A stretch of 43,645 nucleotides of DNA from an uncultured bacterium (GTDB lineage Bacteria > Omnitrophota > Gorgyraeia > Ghiorseimicrobiales > Ghiorseimicrobiaceae), in contig CAJVXN010000015.1 of assembly GCA_913009335.1 (NCBI GenBank), positions 1 to 43,645 on the forward strand, in the 5' to 3' direction. Below the pieces are notes generated by a model. It made no database searches. It had not been told where the DNA came from and worked only from the letters and a program-made list of their open reading frames with translations. A program made the position numbers and the translations under genes. Within the stretch, counting starts at the first letter, position 1, and each line of letters opens with the position of its first letter. Shown here in pieces: positions 7,695 through 16,335 of this stretch.

Positions 7695-8576
7695 ATGCAA
7701 AGATATATAGATAAATTCGTAAGATATCTGGAAATTGAAAAGAATGCTTCAGTTTACACTATTTTAAATTATAAATCAGATTTAGAAGAATTTGCTAGGT
7801 TTTTACGTGGGCCGGATAAAACAGTAAGTCCTATTGCGCTTGAGAAAATAGATTATTTAACCCTAAGAAAATTTTTAGCCGCCCTAAAACAGAGGAATGT
7901 CAAACCCAGGACGGTTTCGCGTAAGATATCATGCCTCAGGACATTTTTTAAATTTTTCTTACGTGAAGGGCATTTAAAAGAGAATCCCGCGCTGCTTATC
8001 TCAACGCCTAAGGTAGATAAGCATCTGCCTAATTTTTTGACGGAAGCGGAAGTAACGCGGTTGATTGAATTGCCTTCAAAGGATACGGTTTCGGGCCTAA
8101 GAGATAGGGCAATTTTTGAAACACTATATTCAACGGGAATGAGAATAGGTGAACTAGTTGCTTTGTCTGATGATTCGATTGATTATATTTCCGGTGTGAC
8201 TAAGGTAAGAGGAAAAGGTAAAAAGGAACGGCTTGTTCCCATAGGAGATAAGGCAATAACAGCTATACGGCGGTATCTTTCAAAAAGGCCGCATAAAACA
8301 AGAAGTTTATTTTTAAATAATCGGGGTAAGCGAATTACTGATAGAGGGGTAAGAGTTATTTTAGATAAATATCTGCAAAAAATGTGTGAGAAGAGGAATA
8401 TATCCCCACATACTTTCCGGCATTCATTTGCTACGCATTTATTAAATCGAGGCGCGGATTTACGTTCCGTGCAGGAGTTGTTGGGCCATGCCAATCTTTC
8501 TACGACGCAAGTGTACACACATCTTACTACTGACAGGTTAAAGGCCATATATGATAAGGCTCATTCTCGGGCCTGA
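7695..8576 (+). CDS. xerC: Tyrosine recombinase XerC/XerD
   Basis: A 293-residue tyrosine recombinase of normal Xer length. Such enzymes resolve chromosome dimers at dif together with FtsK. An N-terminal SAM-like core-binding domain covers about 1-90. The catalytic residues are Arg150 (TGMRIGEL), Lys174 (VRGKGKKERL), His239 and Arg242 (HTFRHSFATHLL), His265 (LLGHANLSTTQ) and the nucleophile Tyr274 (VYTHL). Whether it is XerC or XerD cannot be settled from the sequence alone. Translation would start just after a 122-bp palindromic element whose terminal GGGG is the nearest purine-rich site. The neighbour topA also acts on DNA topology, so shared control from the repeat is possible. Confidence 0.93.
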   Translation: MQRYIDKFVRYLEIEKNASVYTILNYKSDLEEFARFLRGPDKTVSPIALEKIDYLTLRKFLAALKQRNVKPRTVSRKISCLRTFFKFFLREGHLKENPALLISTPKVDKHLPNFLTEAEVTRLIELPSKDTVSGLRDRAIFETLYSTGMRIGELVALSDDSIDYISGVTKVRGKGKKERLVPIGDKAITAIRRYLSKRPHKTRSLFLNNRGKRITDRGVRVILDKYLQKMCEKRNISPHTFRHSFATHLLNRGADLRSVQELLGHANLSTTQVYTHLTTDRLKAIYDKAHSRA

Positions 8577-8584
8577 TTAATCTT

Positions 8585-9931
8585 ATGATGAGAATACTAT
8601 ACGATATAATTTTTATATTTTTTTCTTTGCTTTATCTTCCTTACATGGTTTTTAAGGGTAAGCTGCATGGGGAATTAGCCAGGCGTTTTGCTTTATCTTC
8701 CGATTTAAAATTTCAGGCGAAGTCCATGGCAATGTCCATGGGAAGGCCCATATGGATACATGCCGTAAGTGTAGGAGAGGTGCGCATCGCGGCTCTTTTA
8801 GTTGAGGCATTAGGGAAGCGTTCTAAAAAAGATATTGTTGTTTCAACGGTAACCCCCACAGGCAATAATTTGGCACGCAGGATTCTCGAAAAAGATATAA
8901 CTGTTATTTATGCGCCGCTTGATTTAAGTTTTATAGTAAATAAATTCGTTAGATCGATTAATCCGGCTATTTTTCTTATGATGGAGACTGAGCTTTGGCC
9001 GAATCTAATATACGCACTGCATAAAAAGAACATACCCATAGCCCTGATAAACGGTAGAATATCTCCTGCATCGTTTAAGGGTTACAGTAAGATAAAATTT
9101 ATCACAAGTAAGATTCTACCGAAGATTTCATTATTATGTATGCAGACAGAAGAAGATAAAAAAAGAATAATTAGTTTGGGTGCTGTAGTGGATAAGATCA
9201 AGGTTACCGGAAGCATGAAGTTTGATAACAAAGATGACGTAATTAGCGATAAAGAAGAGTATGATTACCGTTTAAAATTAGGCATCTGTGAAAACGATAG
9301 GCTATTAATCGCAGGAAGCACCCATCCGGGAGAAGAAGAGATTATATTAAATATATATAAAAGATTGTGTTTTAAGTTTCCTAATCTTAAGCTTTTAATT
9401 GCCCCCAGGCATCCACAAAGGGCTCCCGCAATTATAAAGATGGCGATAAGATTTGACCTCGAAGCAATGAGGTTTAGTTTTTTGAATAAGCATATAAGAC
9501 CCCTCCGTCAAAGGTGTCGGGAGGGTCTATCCCCGTGGATAAATATTGATAAAGATAAAAAGGTGGTATTTGTGATAGACACTATCGGCCATTTAAATAA
9601 ACTCTATAAGCTTGCTTCTGTTGTTTTTATTGGAGGAAGCCTGGTTGAAAGAGGCGGGCAGAATATACTGGAGCCGGCTAGTTTTGCAAAACCGATAATA
9701 TTCGGGCCGCATATGTTTAATTTTTCCCGGATTGCCTCTTTGTATTTATCGCACCAGGCAGCTATCAGGGTTGAGGCAGAAGAAGATTTAGAAGCGGCAA
9801 TAGTTAGGATTTTAACGCATCCTGAAGATGCCAGAAAAATTGGTCAGCGGGCAAAGGAGCTAATAGCTCAAAATAAAGGGGCAGTGGAGCGTAATTTGAA
9901 TTTAATTACGCAGCTGGTTAAACTTCATTGA
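8585..9931 (+). CDS. waaA: 3-deoxy-D-manno-octulosonic acid (Kdo) transferase
   Basis: This enzyme transfers Kdo from CMP-Kdo to lipid A precursor at the inner membrane. The N-terminal hydrophobic segment (IIFIFFSLLYLPYMVF) is the membrane anchor. The family motif WIHAVSVGEV near residues 56-65 contains the catalytic Glu. MMETELWPNLI and FIGGSLVERGGQNILEPA near the C-terminus are the usual donor-site blocks. At 448 residues it is somewhat longer than the family norm; part of the excess is around residues 305-315 (RPLRQRCREGL), which is encoded by a palindromic DNA segment. Two ATG codons are adjacent (8585 and 8588), with no good Shine-Dalgarno. It opens the envelope cluster. Confidence 0.95.
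   Translation: MMRILYDIIFIFFSLLYLPYMVFKGKLHGELARRFALSSDLKFQAKSMAMSMGRPIWIHAVSVGEVRIAALLVEALGKRSKKDIVVSTVTPTGNNLARRILEKDITVIYAPLDLSFIVNKFVRSINPAIFLMMETELWPNLIYALHKKNIPIALINGRISPASFKGYSKIKFITSKILPKISLLCMQTEEDKKRIISLGAVVDKIKVTGSMKFDNKDDVISDKEEYDYRLKLGICENDRLLIAGSTHPGEEEIILNIYKRLCFKFPNLKLLIAPRHPQRAPAIIKMAIRFDLEAMRFSFLNKHIRPLRQRCREGLSPWINIDKDKKVVFVIDTIGHLNKLYKLASVVFIGGSLVERGGQNILEPASFAKPIIFGPHMFNFSRIASLYLSHQAAIRVEAEEDLEAAIVRILTHPEDARKIGQRAKELIAQNKGAVERNLNLITQLVKLH
9497..9528 (+). repeat. Palindrome inside waaA
   Basis: AGACCCCTCCG at 9497-9507 pairs with CGGGAGGGTCT at 9518-9528 (one mismatch, one wobble) around a 10-base loop. It lies in frame in a variable part of the protein and is GC-rich compared with its surroundings. 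No second copy was found in the window. Confidence 0.6.
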
Positions 9932-9940
9932 CATTTTTAT

Positions 9941-9982
9941 AAGCCAGATGGCAATGGTTTGGCAACCGATAGCCAAAGCCAT
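9941..9982 (+). repeat. 42-bp palindromic element, intergenic copy
   Basis: It is identical to the second kinase unit (3613-3654) at 39 of 42 positions, with the same hairpin arms, in the 164-base gap between waaA and lpxK. The rest of this gap is AT-rich. It has an imperfect direct repeat of about 30 bases (10040-10070 and 10072-10100) that duplicates the start region of lpxK, and a 10-bp inverted repeat (10003-10012 with 10080-10089) that covers the lpxK Shine-Dalgarno. Confidence 0.92.
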
Positions 9983-10095
9983 TATTAATGGAAGCCAATA
10001 TTACTTTTCCTTTTTTAAATTGAGTCTAAATAATATTCCATTAGGTAGAAAAAGTTTAATAAATAATGTTCTAATAGGTAAGGAAAAGTTTAATA

Positions 10096-11154
10096 ATGTT
10101 TAGATATCTTTATTCTTTGGCCCGCGATGAGAAAAAAGGGATATTAGCTTGTTTTTTTAAGGCTATTTTATTAGGTCTATCATTTATCTACGGATTTATT
10201 GTTGTTTTTACCCGCGCGCTTTATAGCCTGGGTGTTATTAAGAAGGCAGAGCTTGAATCGAGCGTTATAAGCGTAGGCAATATAACTTGCGGTGGTACGG
10301 GGAAGACACCGTTTGTAAGAATGCTAATTAAATATTTATCCGATAAAGGTGATAAAACGGCAATATTAATCAGGGGTTACAAGCGCAGGCCGGTTAATAA
10401 TCAGAAGTTACATAATCCGCAAACTATGGGTGATGAAGGTTATCTTTTATCTAAGATAACGGATGTACCTGTTTTAGTAGGACGCGACCGTATAAAAACA
10501 GGCAGAAAGGCTCAGCTTGAATATAATCCGGATGTGATAATATTGGATGATGCTTTTCAGCACTGGAGATTAAAACGAGATTTAGATATTGTGCTTATCA
10601 ATGCGACAAACCCTTTTGGGAATAATTGTCTTATTCCCAGGGGTATTTTACGCGAACGTATTTCTAATTTAAAAAGAGCGGATGTTTTTGCTCTAAGCAA
10701 AGTTGATTTAGCGGATGATGTTTTGGCTCTTACGAATAAATTAAAGAGTATTAATTCGCAGGCTTTAATTATTGAAACAGTACATAAGCCTGTATGTTTT
10801 TTAAATTTAGGCGGCAGGCAATTTAAACTTCAGGAAATAGCAGGTAAAGAGGTTTGTATTTTTTCTGCTATAGCTGATTTTTCTTCTTTTGAGAGGACGA
10901 TTTTAGGGCTTGGCGCTGCGGTAAAACGCAAATTTGAATTTAGCGATCATTATAGTTATAAGCAAGAAGATTTAGATGAGATATTATCAAATTCTAAAGA
11001 GGCTGGCATATCACTTGTGGTTACAACGCAAAAAGATGCCGTAAAGCTTACCAATCTTAGGATGGATAGTTCAATTCGCCTGTTTATATTAAACATTGAA
11101 TTAAAAATTATAAAAAATGAGCAAGAATTTCAATCTAGATTACATAGCGTATAA
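10096..11154 (+). CDS. lpxK: Tetraacyldisaccharide 4'-kinase
   Basis: It phosphorylates the 4' position of the lipid A disaccharide at the inner membrane. A hydrophobic N-terminal segment (about 16-45) anchors it. The P-loop is SVGNITCGGTGKTPF, residues 59-73. The block DDAFQHWRLKRDLDIVLIN and the GxKDAVKL-like C-terminal motif (TTQKDAVKL) are characteristic. The length of 352 is normal for the family. The AAGGA ribosome binding site is partly covered by an inverted repeat. The end overlaps the acyltransferase start by 38 bases. Confidence 0.95.
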   Translation: MFRYLYSLARDEKKGILACFFKAILLGLSFIYGFIVVFTRALYSLGVIKKAELESSVISVGNITCGGTGKTPFVRMLIKYLSDKGDKTAILIRGYKRRPVNNQKLHNPQTMGDEGYLLSKITDVPVLVGRDRIKTGRKAQLEYNPDVIILDDAFQHWRLKRDLDIVLINATNPFGNNCLIPRGILRERISNLKRADVFALSKVDLADDVLALTNKLKSINSQALIIETVHKPVCFLNLGGRQFKLQEIAGKEVCIFSAIADFSSFERTILGLGAAVKRKFEFSDHYSYKQEDLDEILSNSKEAGISLVVTTQKDAVKLTNLRMDSSIRLFILNIELKIIKNEQEFQSRLHSV

Positions 11155-13069
11155 TTTTGCCCGAATGTCCGGTGTTTTATTTTCGCGACTTGCGCCCGAA
11201 ATCTATATCTGGATGGGCAAGATATTCGGCAGGATGCTTTTTATCTTGGATAAAAAGCATAGAAATATCGTCTATAGGAATTTAAGATTTGTTTTCCATA
11301 AGGATAAATCACCGCAAGAGTTAAACAGGATAGCCAGGCTTAGTTTTGAAAATTTGGGGAAGAACCTGTTTGAGACATTGGCCTTGCCCCGGGTAAATAA
11401 AGAATACATAGATAAATATCTTACTTTCGAAGGGAAGAATTTTATAGATGAGGCTCTTAAACAAAAAAGAGGCTTAATTTATATTACTCTGCATTTAGGT
11501 AATTGGGAATTATCTAACGCTGCCTACGGTCTAATGCATAAAAACTGCAGTGTTATTGTTAAAGAGCAGAAGCATAACGGCCTAAATCAATTACTTAATT
11601 CATACCGCAGGAAGTTTGGTGTTAGGCTTATTGAGCTAGGCGCCTTACGTGATGTAGTAAGAGCCTTAGAGAATAATGAAAGTGTAAGTATAGTTGCCGA
11701 TCACGGAGCGCGCAAAGGCGATAAATTTGTTAATTTCTTTGGAAGAGAAGTACCTGTACCTGTCGGGGCGGTAAAACTCGCCCTTAAATTTAAGGCCCCT
11801 ATTTTATTTGGTTATATTGTGCGAACGCATGGAGCTTATCATAAGGTAGTAATTGAGCCATTTAGATCTTTTTCTGATACGGGAAATAAAGAGAATGACC
11901 TGGATGATAATTTAGTCGCAATAAATAAACAACTGGAAAAATATATCCACGCTAATCCCGAACAATATCTTTGGTCGTATAAAAGGTGGAAGCATTCTAA
12001 AAAGCGTTCTATTTTGATATTAGATGATGGAAAAGTTGGGCATCTGAGGCAGTCTCAAACAGTAGCGAAGATTATCCAGGATTTAGGTTTTGATACAGAA
12101 GTAACTATAATTGAGGCAAAATTCTATAATAAATTTATCCATCATTTGTTAAAAATATGTTTGGCTATGTTTGGGAGAAGCAGGGTATGGTTATCTATCC
12201 TGAAAATCATTATGGATAAAGATTCTTTTGAGAAAATAATTAACGGATTTTTTGATATTGTTATATCCGCGGGTTCATCTTTTGCTGCGGTCAATCTTAT
12301 CATCTCCTACGAAAATAAAGCAAAATCCATACATATCATGCGTCCGGGGTTTGCTTCTGTGAAGAGGTTTGATTTGGTAATTATGCCCAAGCATGATAAC
12401 CCTCCTAATTATAAAAATGTAGTAGAAACAGGCGGCGCTTTAAATCTTATAAATTCCGATTATCTTAAAGAGGAAGCAGCGAAGCTGGTCAAGAAAGATG
12501 AAAGCTTAAATAGTAATATACTTAAGATTGGCTTGCTTCTAGGGGGAAATACTAAGGAATATAGGCTGACGCCTTCTATAGTGCAGAAGGCTATTGTTCG
12601 CATAAAACGTATCTCCATTGAGACGAATACGGAGATTTTAGTTACCACTTCACGCCGCACGCCAAAGGATGTAGAGGAGGTACTCAAGAAGGAATTATCC
12701 GGTTTTAAAAAATGTAAACTATTAATAATCGCTAACGAGAAAAATATTCCTGAGGCAGTAGGGGCAATATTGGGATTATCGACAATAGTAATTGTTAGCG
12801 CGGAAAGTATCTCTATGGTTTCAGAAGCGGTGAGTTCTCAAAAGTTAGTCATTGCTCTTGATATGCCGCATAAGGATGAGGCCATTCTTTCCGATATCGG
12901 CAAACGCCATAGGTTATTTTTAGAGAACCTAGAAAAACAGAAATATATTTATCTTGTTGAGGCTGAACAGATTGGATATAAGTTAAAGGAGTTAATAAAA
13001 ACTAAGCCAAACGGAAAAAAATTAGATGATGTAGGCGCAGTAGAAAATAAACTAAAAAATATACTATGA
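11117..13069 (+). CDS. LpxL-like lipid A acyltransferase fused to ELM1-like domain
   Basis: A 650-residue protein in two parts. Residues 1-295 are a lysophospholipid acyltransferase of the LpxL/HtrB (WaaM) family, which adds a secondary acyl chain to lipid A. It has the HX4E active site at His126-Glu131 (HLGNWE) and the later block VADHGARKGD. Residues about 297-650 start with KRSILILDDGKVGHLRQSQ. This pattern resembles the ELM1/DUF1022 family (DGKxGHxxQ), a glycosyltransferase-B-like fold also found in bacterial envelope clusters. I know no standard bacterial protein with this order. The start MSKNFNLDYIAY fits the family start and overlaps lpxK. The next gene overlaps by 4 bases (ATGA). The C-terminal domain may act on the same lipid A or core substrate. 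Confidence 0.85.
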   Translation: MSKNFNLDYIAYNFARMSGVLFSRLAPEIYIWMGKIFGRMLFILDKKHRNIVYRNLRFVFHKDKSPQELNRIARLSFENLGKNLFETLALPRVNKEYIDKYLTFEGKNFIDEALKQKRGLIYITLHLGNWELSNAAYGLMHKNCSVIVKEQKHNGLNQLLNSYRRKFGVRLIELGALRDVVRALENNESVSIVADHGARKGDKFVNFFGREVPVPVGAVKLALKFKAPILFGYIVRTHGAYHKVVIEPFRSFSDTGNKENDLDDNLVAINKQLEKYIHANPEQYLWSYKRWKHSKKRSILILDDGKVGHLRQSQTVAKIIQDLGFDTEVTIIEAKFYNKFIHHLLKICLAMFGRSRVWLSILKIIMDKDSFEKIINGFFDIVISAGSSFAAVNLIISYENKAKSIHIMRPGFASVKRFDLVIMPKHDNPPNYKNVVETGGALNLINSDYLKEEAAKLVKKDESLNSNILKIGLLLGGNTKEYRLTPSIVQKAIVRIKRISIETNTEILVTTSRRTPKDVEEVLKKELSGFKKCKLLIIANEKNIPEAVGAILGLSTIVIVSAESISMVSEAVSSQKLVIALDMPHKDEAILSDIGKRHRLFLENLEKQKYIYLVEAEQIGYKLKELIKTKPNGKKLDDVGAVENKLKNIL

Positions 13070-15147
13070 ACATATTACAGATTATTCCCGAGCTTAATGT
13101 AGGGGGAGTTGAGACAGGTGTTTTGGATTTATCAAGCTCTATTGTAAAGATGGGGCATAAAGCAGTGGTTGTATCAAACGGCGGTGAGCTGGTTTCAGAG
13201 TTAGAAAAATCAGGAGTAAAGCATTACGTTTTAGGTGTGCATAAAAAAAACCCAGTTGTTATTTTGCGGAACATAAAGGAATTAGTCAATATTATAAAGA
13301 AAGAAAATATTGATATTGTTCATGCGCGTTCCCGCGCACCTGCCTGGTCGGCATTTTTTGCCGCAAGATCAACAAATACCCCTTTTATAACAACCTGTCA
13401 TGGGTATTATTCGCAGCATTTATTTAGTAATGTTATGGGTTGGGGTAAGCTTGTGATTGTGCCCAGTAATATTATCGGCAAGCATCAAATACAGGATTTT
13501 GGCGTGCCTTTTTCGCGCATAAGGCACATCCCTCGAAGCGTAAATATAAACCGTTTTCAATTTAAATCTCCCCAGGATAAGAGTAAGACAGAATTTATCA
13601 TAGGGATTATCGGCCGTATAACGCCTTTAAAAGGGCATACGTATTTTTTTAAATCAATGGCTAAAGTGATGCGTAAGATGCCCAATGTTTCAATATGGGT
13701 TATTGGAGATGCCGGTAAAGGGAAGGAAAGATATAAGGATGAGATAGATGTTTTAGTCAAACGCCTGGGTCTTTCATCAAGCGTTGAATTTTTCGGAAGA
13801 CAAAGAGATATTCCTCATATTCTAAATCAATTAAATTTATTGGTCGTTCCTACTGTAGGCGAGGAGGCTTTTGGAAGGGTAATCATTGAGGCTCAGGCAG
13901 CAGGTGTCCCGGTAGTTGCCTCTCGCGTAGGAGGAATAGTTGATATAATCGAGGATGGTGTAAATGGTTTGCTTGTGCCTGCCCGTGATGTAGGGGCTAT
14001 GAGTGAGGCGGTCGTTAAGATTTTGCATGACGCGCCCCTTGCTAAGAGAATAGTAAATGCTGGACGCAAATCAGTAGCACAGAAGTTTACGCTAGATAAG
14101 ATGGTTAATGCCACTTTAGGTGTTTATGATGAGGCAAAAAAAGCCAATATCCTTATTATTAAATTCAGCGCTTTAGGCGATGTGATACTTTCAACTCCTG
14201 CGTTTCGTGCAATACGCAACAAATACCCGGATGCAAAAATTACTTGCCTTACGTCAAAAGAATCAGAAGAGATACTTTCCAGATGCCCGTATATTGATGA
14301 GTTGGTTATATGTGACTTTAAATCCAAAGATAAAGGCATAGCAGGATTATTTAAGCTAGGTAAGCTTTTAAGGAACAGGTGTCTGGATATATGTGTTGAT
14401 TTGCAGAACAACTTGAAAAGTCATGTTTTAGCTTTTTTAAGTTTTGCGCCGCAACGTTATGGCTATAATAATAAAAAATTTGCCCGTCTCTTGAATAAAA
14501 GAATAGATTTACCGACTAAGGTCTTTGCTCCCGTGGAGCATCAGTCAAAAATTTTAGAGATGCTGGATATAGATGACTATAGTAAGAATTTGGAGTTATG
14601 GCCGAGCGAGGCAGATGAAAAATACATAGACGGATTATTAAGCACGGAATGGATAACAAAAGAACAGCAACTAGTAGGCATAAATATCGCATCAAGCTCT
14701 CGCTGGAAAACAAAAATGTGGCCGGCCAAATTTATTGTTAAGCTTAGCGATCTTCTGATGCATAAAGACATGAGGTTGGTACTTACCGGAACAGAGGCAG
14801 ATTTAGAACTTGCCAGAGACATCTTTCGGCTTTCAAAGGCTAAGCCGATAATTGCCTGTGGAAAAACTAGTTTAAATCAGCTTGCCTGTTTGATTAAAAA
14901 ATGCAGTGTATATGTAAGTGTGGATTCAGCACCTTTGCATATTGCATCAGCCGTTAACAGGCCTTTTGTAGCGTTTTTTGGGCCTACTGACCCTAAAAAG
15001 CATTTGCCCCCAGCGGATAAATTTGTTGTAATTTCCAAGAGCTTAAAATGTGCTCCGTGCTATAAGCCGGATTGTCCTGATATAAAATGCATGTATCAGA
15101 TTACTCCAGATGAAGTATTTAAGGCAATAGAAGGCTTGTTAAAGTAA
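13066..15147 (+). CDS. GT4 glycosyltransferase - GT9 heptosyltransferase fusion
   Basis: A 693-residue bifunctional enzyme. Residues 1-355 are a GT-B family 4 glycosyltransferase: NVGGVETGVLDLS near the start, IIGRITPLKGHTYF, and the donor-binding EAFGRVIIEAQAAGVPVVAS. Residues about 358-693 are a family 9 (heptosyltransferase-like) domain: ILIIKFSALGDVILSTPAF at the start, SSRWKTKMWP, and VSVDSAPLHIASAVNRPFVAFFGPTDP with a Cys-rich tail CAPCYKPDCPDIKC. Both should act in the cytoplasm on core-oligosaccharide assembly, possibly adding consecutive sugars. The ATG overlaps the previous stop by 4 bases. Acceptors cannot be told from the sequence. Confidence 0.9.
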   Translation: MNILQIIPELNVGGVETGVLDLSSSIVKMGHKAVVVSNGGELVSELEKSGVKHYVLGVHKKNPVVILRNIKELVNIIKKENIDIVHARSRAPAWSAFFAARSTNTPFITTCHGYYSQHLFSNVMGWGKLVIVPSNIIGKHQIQDFGVPFSRIRHIPRSVNINRFQFKSPQDKSKTEFIIGIIGRITPLKGHTYFFKSMAKVMRKMPNVSIWVIGDAGKGKERYKDEIDVLVKRLGLSSSVEFFGRQRDIPHILNQLNLLVVPTVGEEAFGRVIIEAQAAGVPVVASRVGGIVDIIEDGVNGLLVPARDVGAMSEAVVKILHDAPLAKRIVNAGRKSVAQKFTLDKMVNATLGVYDEAKKANILIIKFSALGDVILSTPAFRAIRNKYPDAKITCLTSKESEEILSRCPYIDELVICDFKSKDKGIAGLFKLGKLLRNRCLDICVDLQNNLKSHVLAFLSFAPQRYGYNNKKFARLLNKRIDLPTKVFAPVEHQSKILEMLDIDDYSKNLELWPSEADEKYIDGLLSTEWITKEQQLVGINIASSSRWKTKMWPAKFIVKLSDLLMHKDMRLVLTGTEADLELARDIFRLSKAKPIIACGKTSLNQLACLIKKCSVYVSVDSAPLHIASAVNRPFVAFFGPTDPKKHLPPADKFVVISKSLKCAPCYKPDCPDIKCMYQITPDEVFKAIEGLLK

Positions 15148-15195
15148 CTTTGTATCTTAGGACCTAAAGAGATGTAGGGGATATTTATAATTATA

Positions 15196-15251
15196 TGAAC
15201 CCCGCTCTTCCTAAAGGGCGGGATAAGCTTGGGAAGGAAGGACGGGGTGAA
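15196..15251 (+). repeat. 56-bp translation-start cassette, copy 1
   Basis: The left arm CCCCGCTCTTCC can pair with the central AAGGGCGGG or, at 11 of 12 positions, with the terminal GGAAGGACGGGG. The right end contains the Shine-Dalgarno GGAAGGA and the GTG start codon (15247) of the next gene. It matches copies at 18147, 21113 and 32275. Confidence 0.92.
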
Positions 15252-16335
15252 CATTTTACTTCTAACTACACATCTTAATTTTGGCGGCATAGCCAGCTAT
15301 ATTGTAAATCTGGCCGGTGAGCTTAAGAAAAGGGGACATAACGTGCTTGTGGTCTCGAGCGGAGGAAATTTTACGGATGCTCTCGCGAGAAAAGGTGTTG
15401 AGCATATAGATATAGATATAAAAACTAAATCAGAATTGAGTCCGAAACTTATTTTCGCTTTTTTTAAACTAAAGCGCATAATTATAAAAAGGAATATTCA
15501 GATTATTCATTCCCATACTCGCGTAACACAAATACTTTCACATTTTTTAAATAAATCGCTTAATATTCCCTATGTTACAACTTGTCACGGTTATTTTAAG
15601 CCACACTGGGGCAGGAGAGTATTTGCATGCTGGGGAGATATAACAATTGCCATAAGTGCGGCAGTAAAGAAGCATTTAATAGATGATTTTCGCCTAGACG
15701 AGAACAAAATAAGGTTAGTTTATAATGGGGTCAATGTAAAACCAAAGACTCAATATGACAATGAAAAAATAAGGGTAGGTTTGGGCTTTCCTAGAGAGGC
15801 GCCGATCATAGGTATAATCGCCCGTTTGTCTCCCGTTAAAGGACATAAATATCTCATTGCCGCAATGAAGCATATTTTAAATATTGAAACAGACGCGCGT
15901 CTTTTAATCATAGGAGACGGTCCTTCTAAAGAGAAAATAGTTGAATTAATTAAAGACGAAAAAATAGCTGATAATACACTTATGATTTGCGCGCGCAGTA
16001 ATCTGGAAGAACTTTTTTCGATTATGTCGGTTTATGCATCTCCCTCTGTAAACGAAGGATTAGGTTTGTCTCTTCTGGAGGCGCAGGCAAATTATGTTCC
16101 TGCCGTTGGTTTTAAGACAGGGGGAATAACTGATGTAATTGAGCATGAGGTAACCGGACTTCTAGTCGAGGCCTTTGATACAAAGGCATTGGCTGGCGCA
16201 ATAGTAAGATTGATTCAAGATGAGGAATTAGCTGGCCAGATAAAGCGAGCAGCTTATAAAAACGTCTGGGAAAAATTTAGTATTATCAATATGGCAGAAA
16301 ATACAATCAACGTATACAAAGAGGTTGTAAAATGA
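15247..16335 (+). CDS. GT4 glycosyltransferase
   Basis: A 362-residue GT-B glycosyltransferase of family 4, like those acting in lipopolysaccharide core or O-antigen assembly in the cytoplasm. Motifs are NFGGIASYIVNLAGEL near the start, IGIIARLSPVKGHKYLI in the middle and NEGLGLSLLEAQANYVPAVG for donor binding. I chose the GTG at 15247, inside the 56-bp cassette with Shine-Dalgarno AAGGAAGG eight bases before it. The protein then begins MNILLLTTHLNFGG, the normal start for this family; an in-frame TTG at 15229 would add repeat-encoded residues. The end overlaps the deacetylase start by 4 bases. Confidence 0.9.
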   Translation: MNILLLTTHLNFGGIASYIVNLAGELKKRGHNVLVVSSGGNFTDALARKGVEHIDIDIKTKSELSPKLIFAFFKLKRIIIKRNIQIIHSHTRVTQILSHFLNKSLNIPYVTTCHGYFKPHWGRRVFACWGDITIAISAAVKKHLIDDFRLDENKIRLVYNGVNVKPKTQYDNEKIRVGLGFPREAPIIGIIARLSPVKGHKYLIAAMKHILNIETDARLLIIGDGPSKEKIVELIKDEKIADNTLMICARSNLEELFSIMSVYASPSVNEGLGLSLLEAQANYVPAVGFKTGGITDVIEHEVTGLLVEAFDTKALAGAIVRLIQDEELAGQIKRAAYKNVWEKFSIINMAENTINVYKEVVK

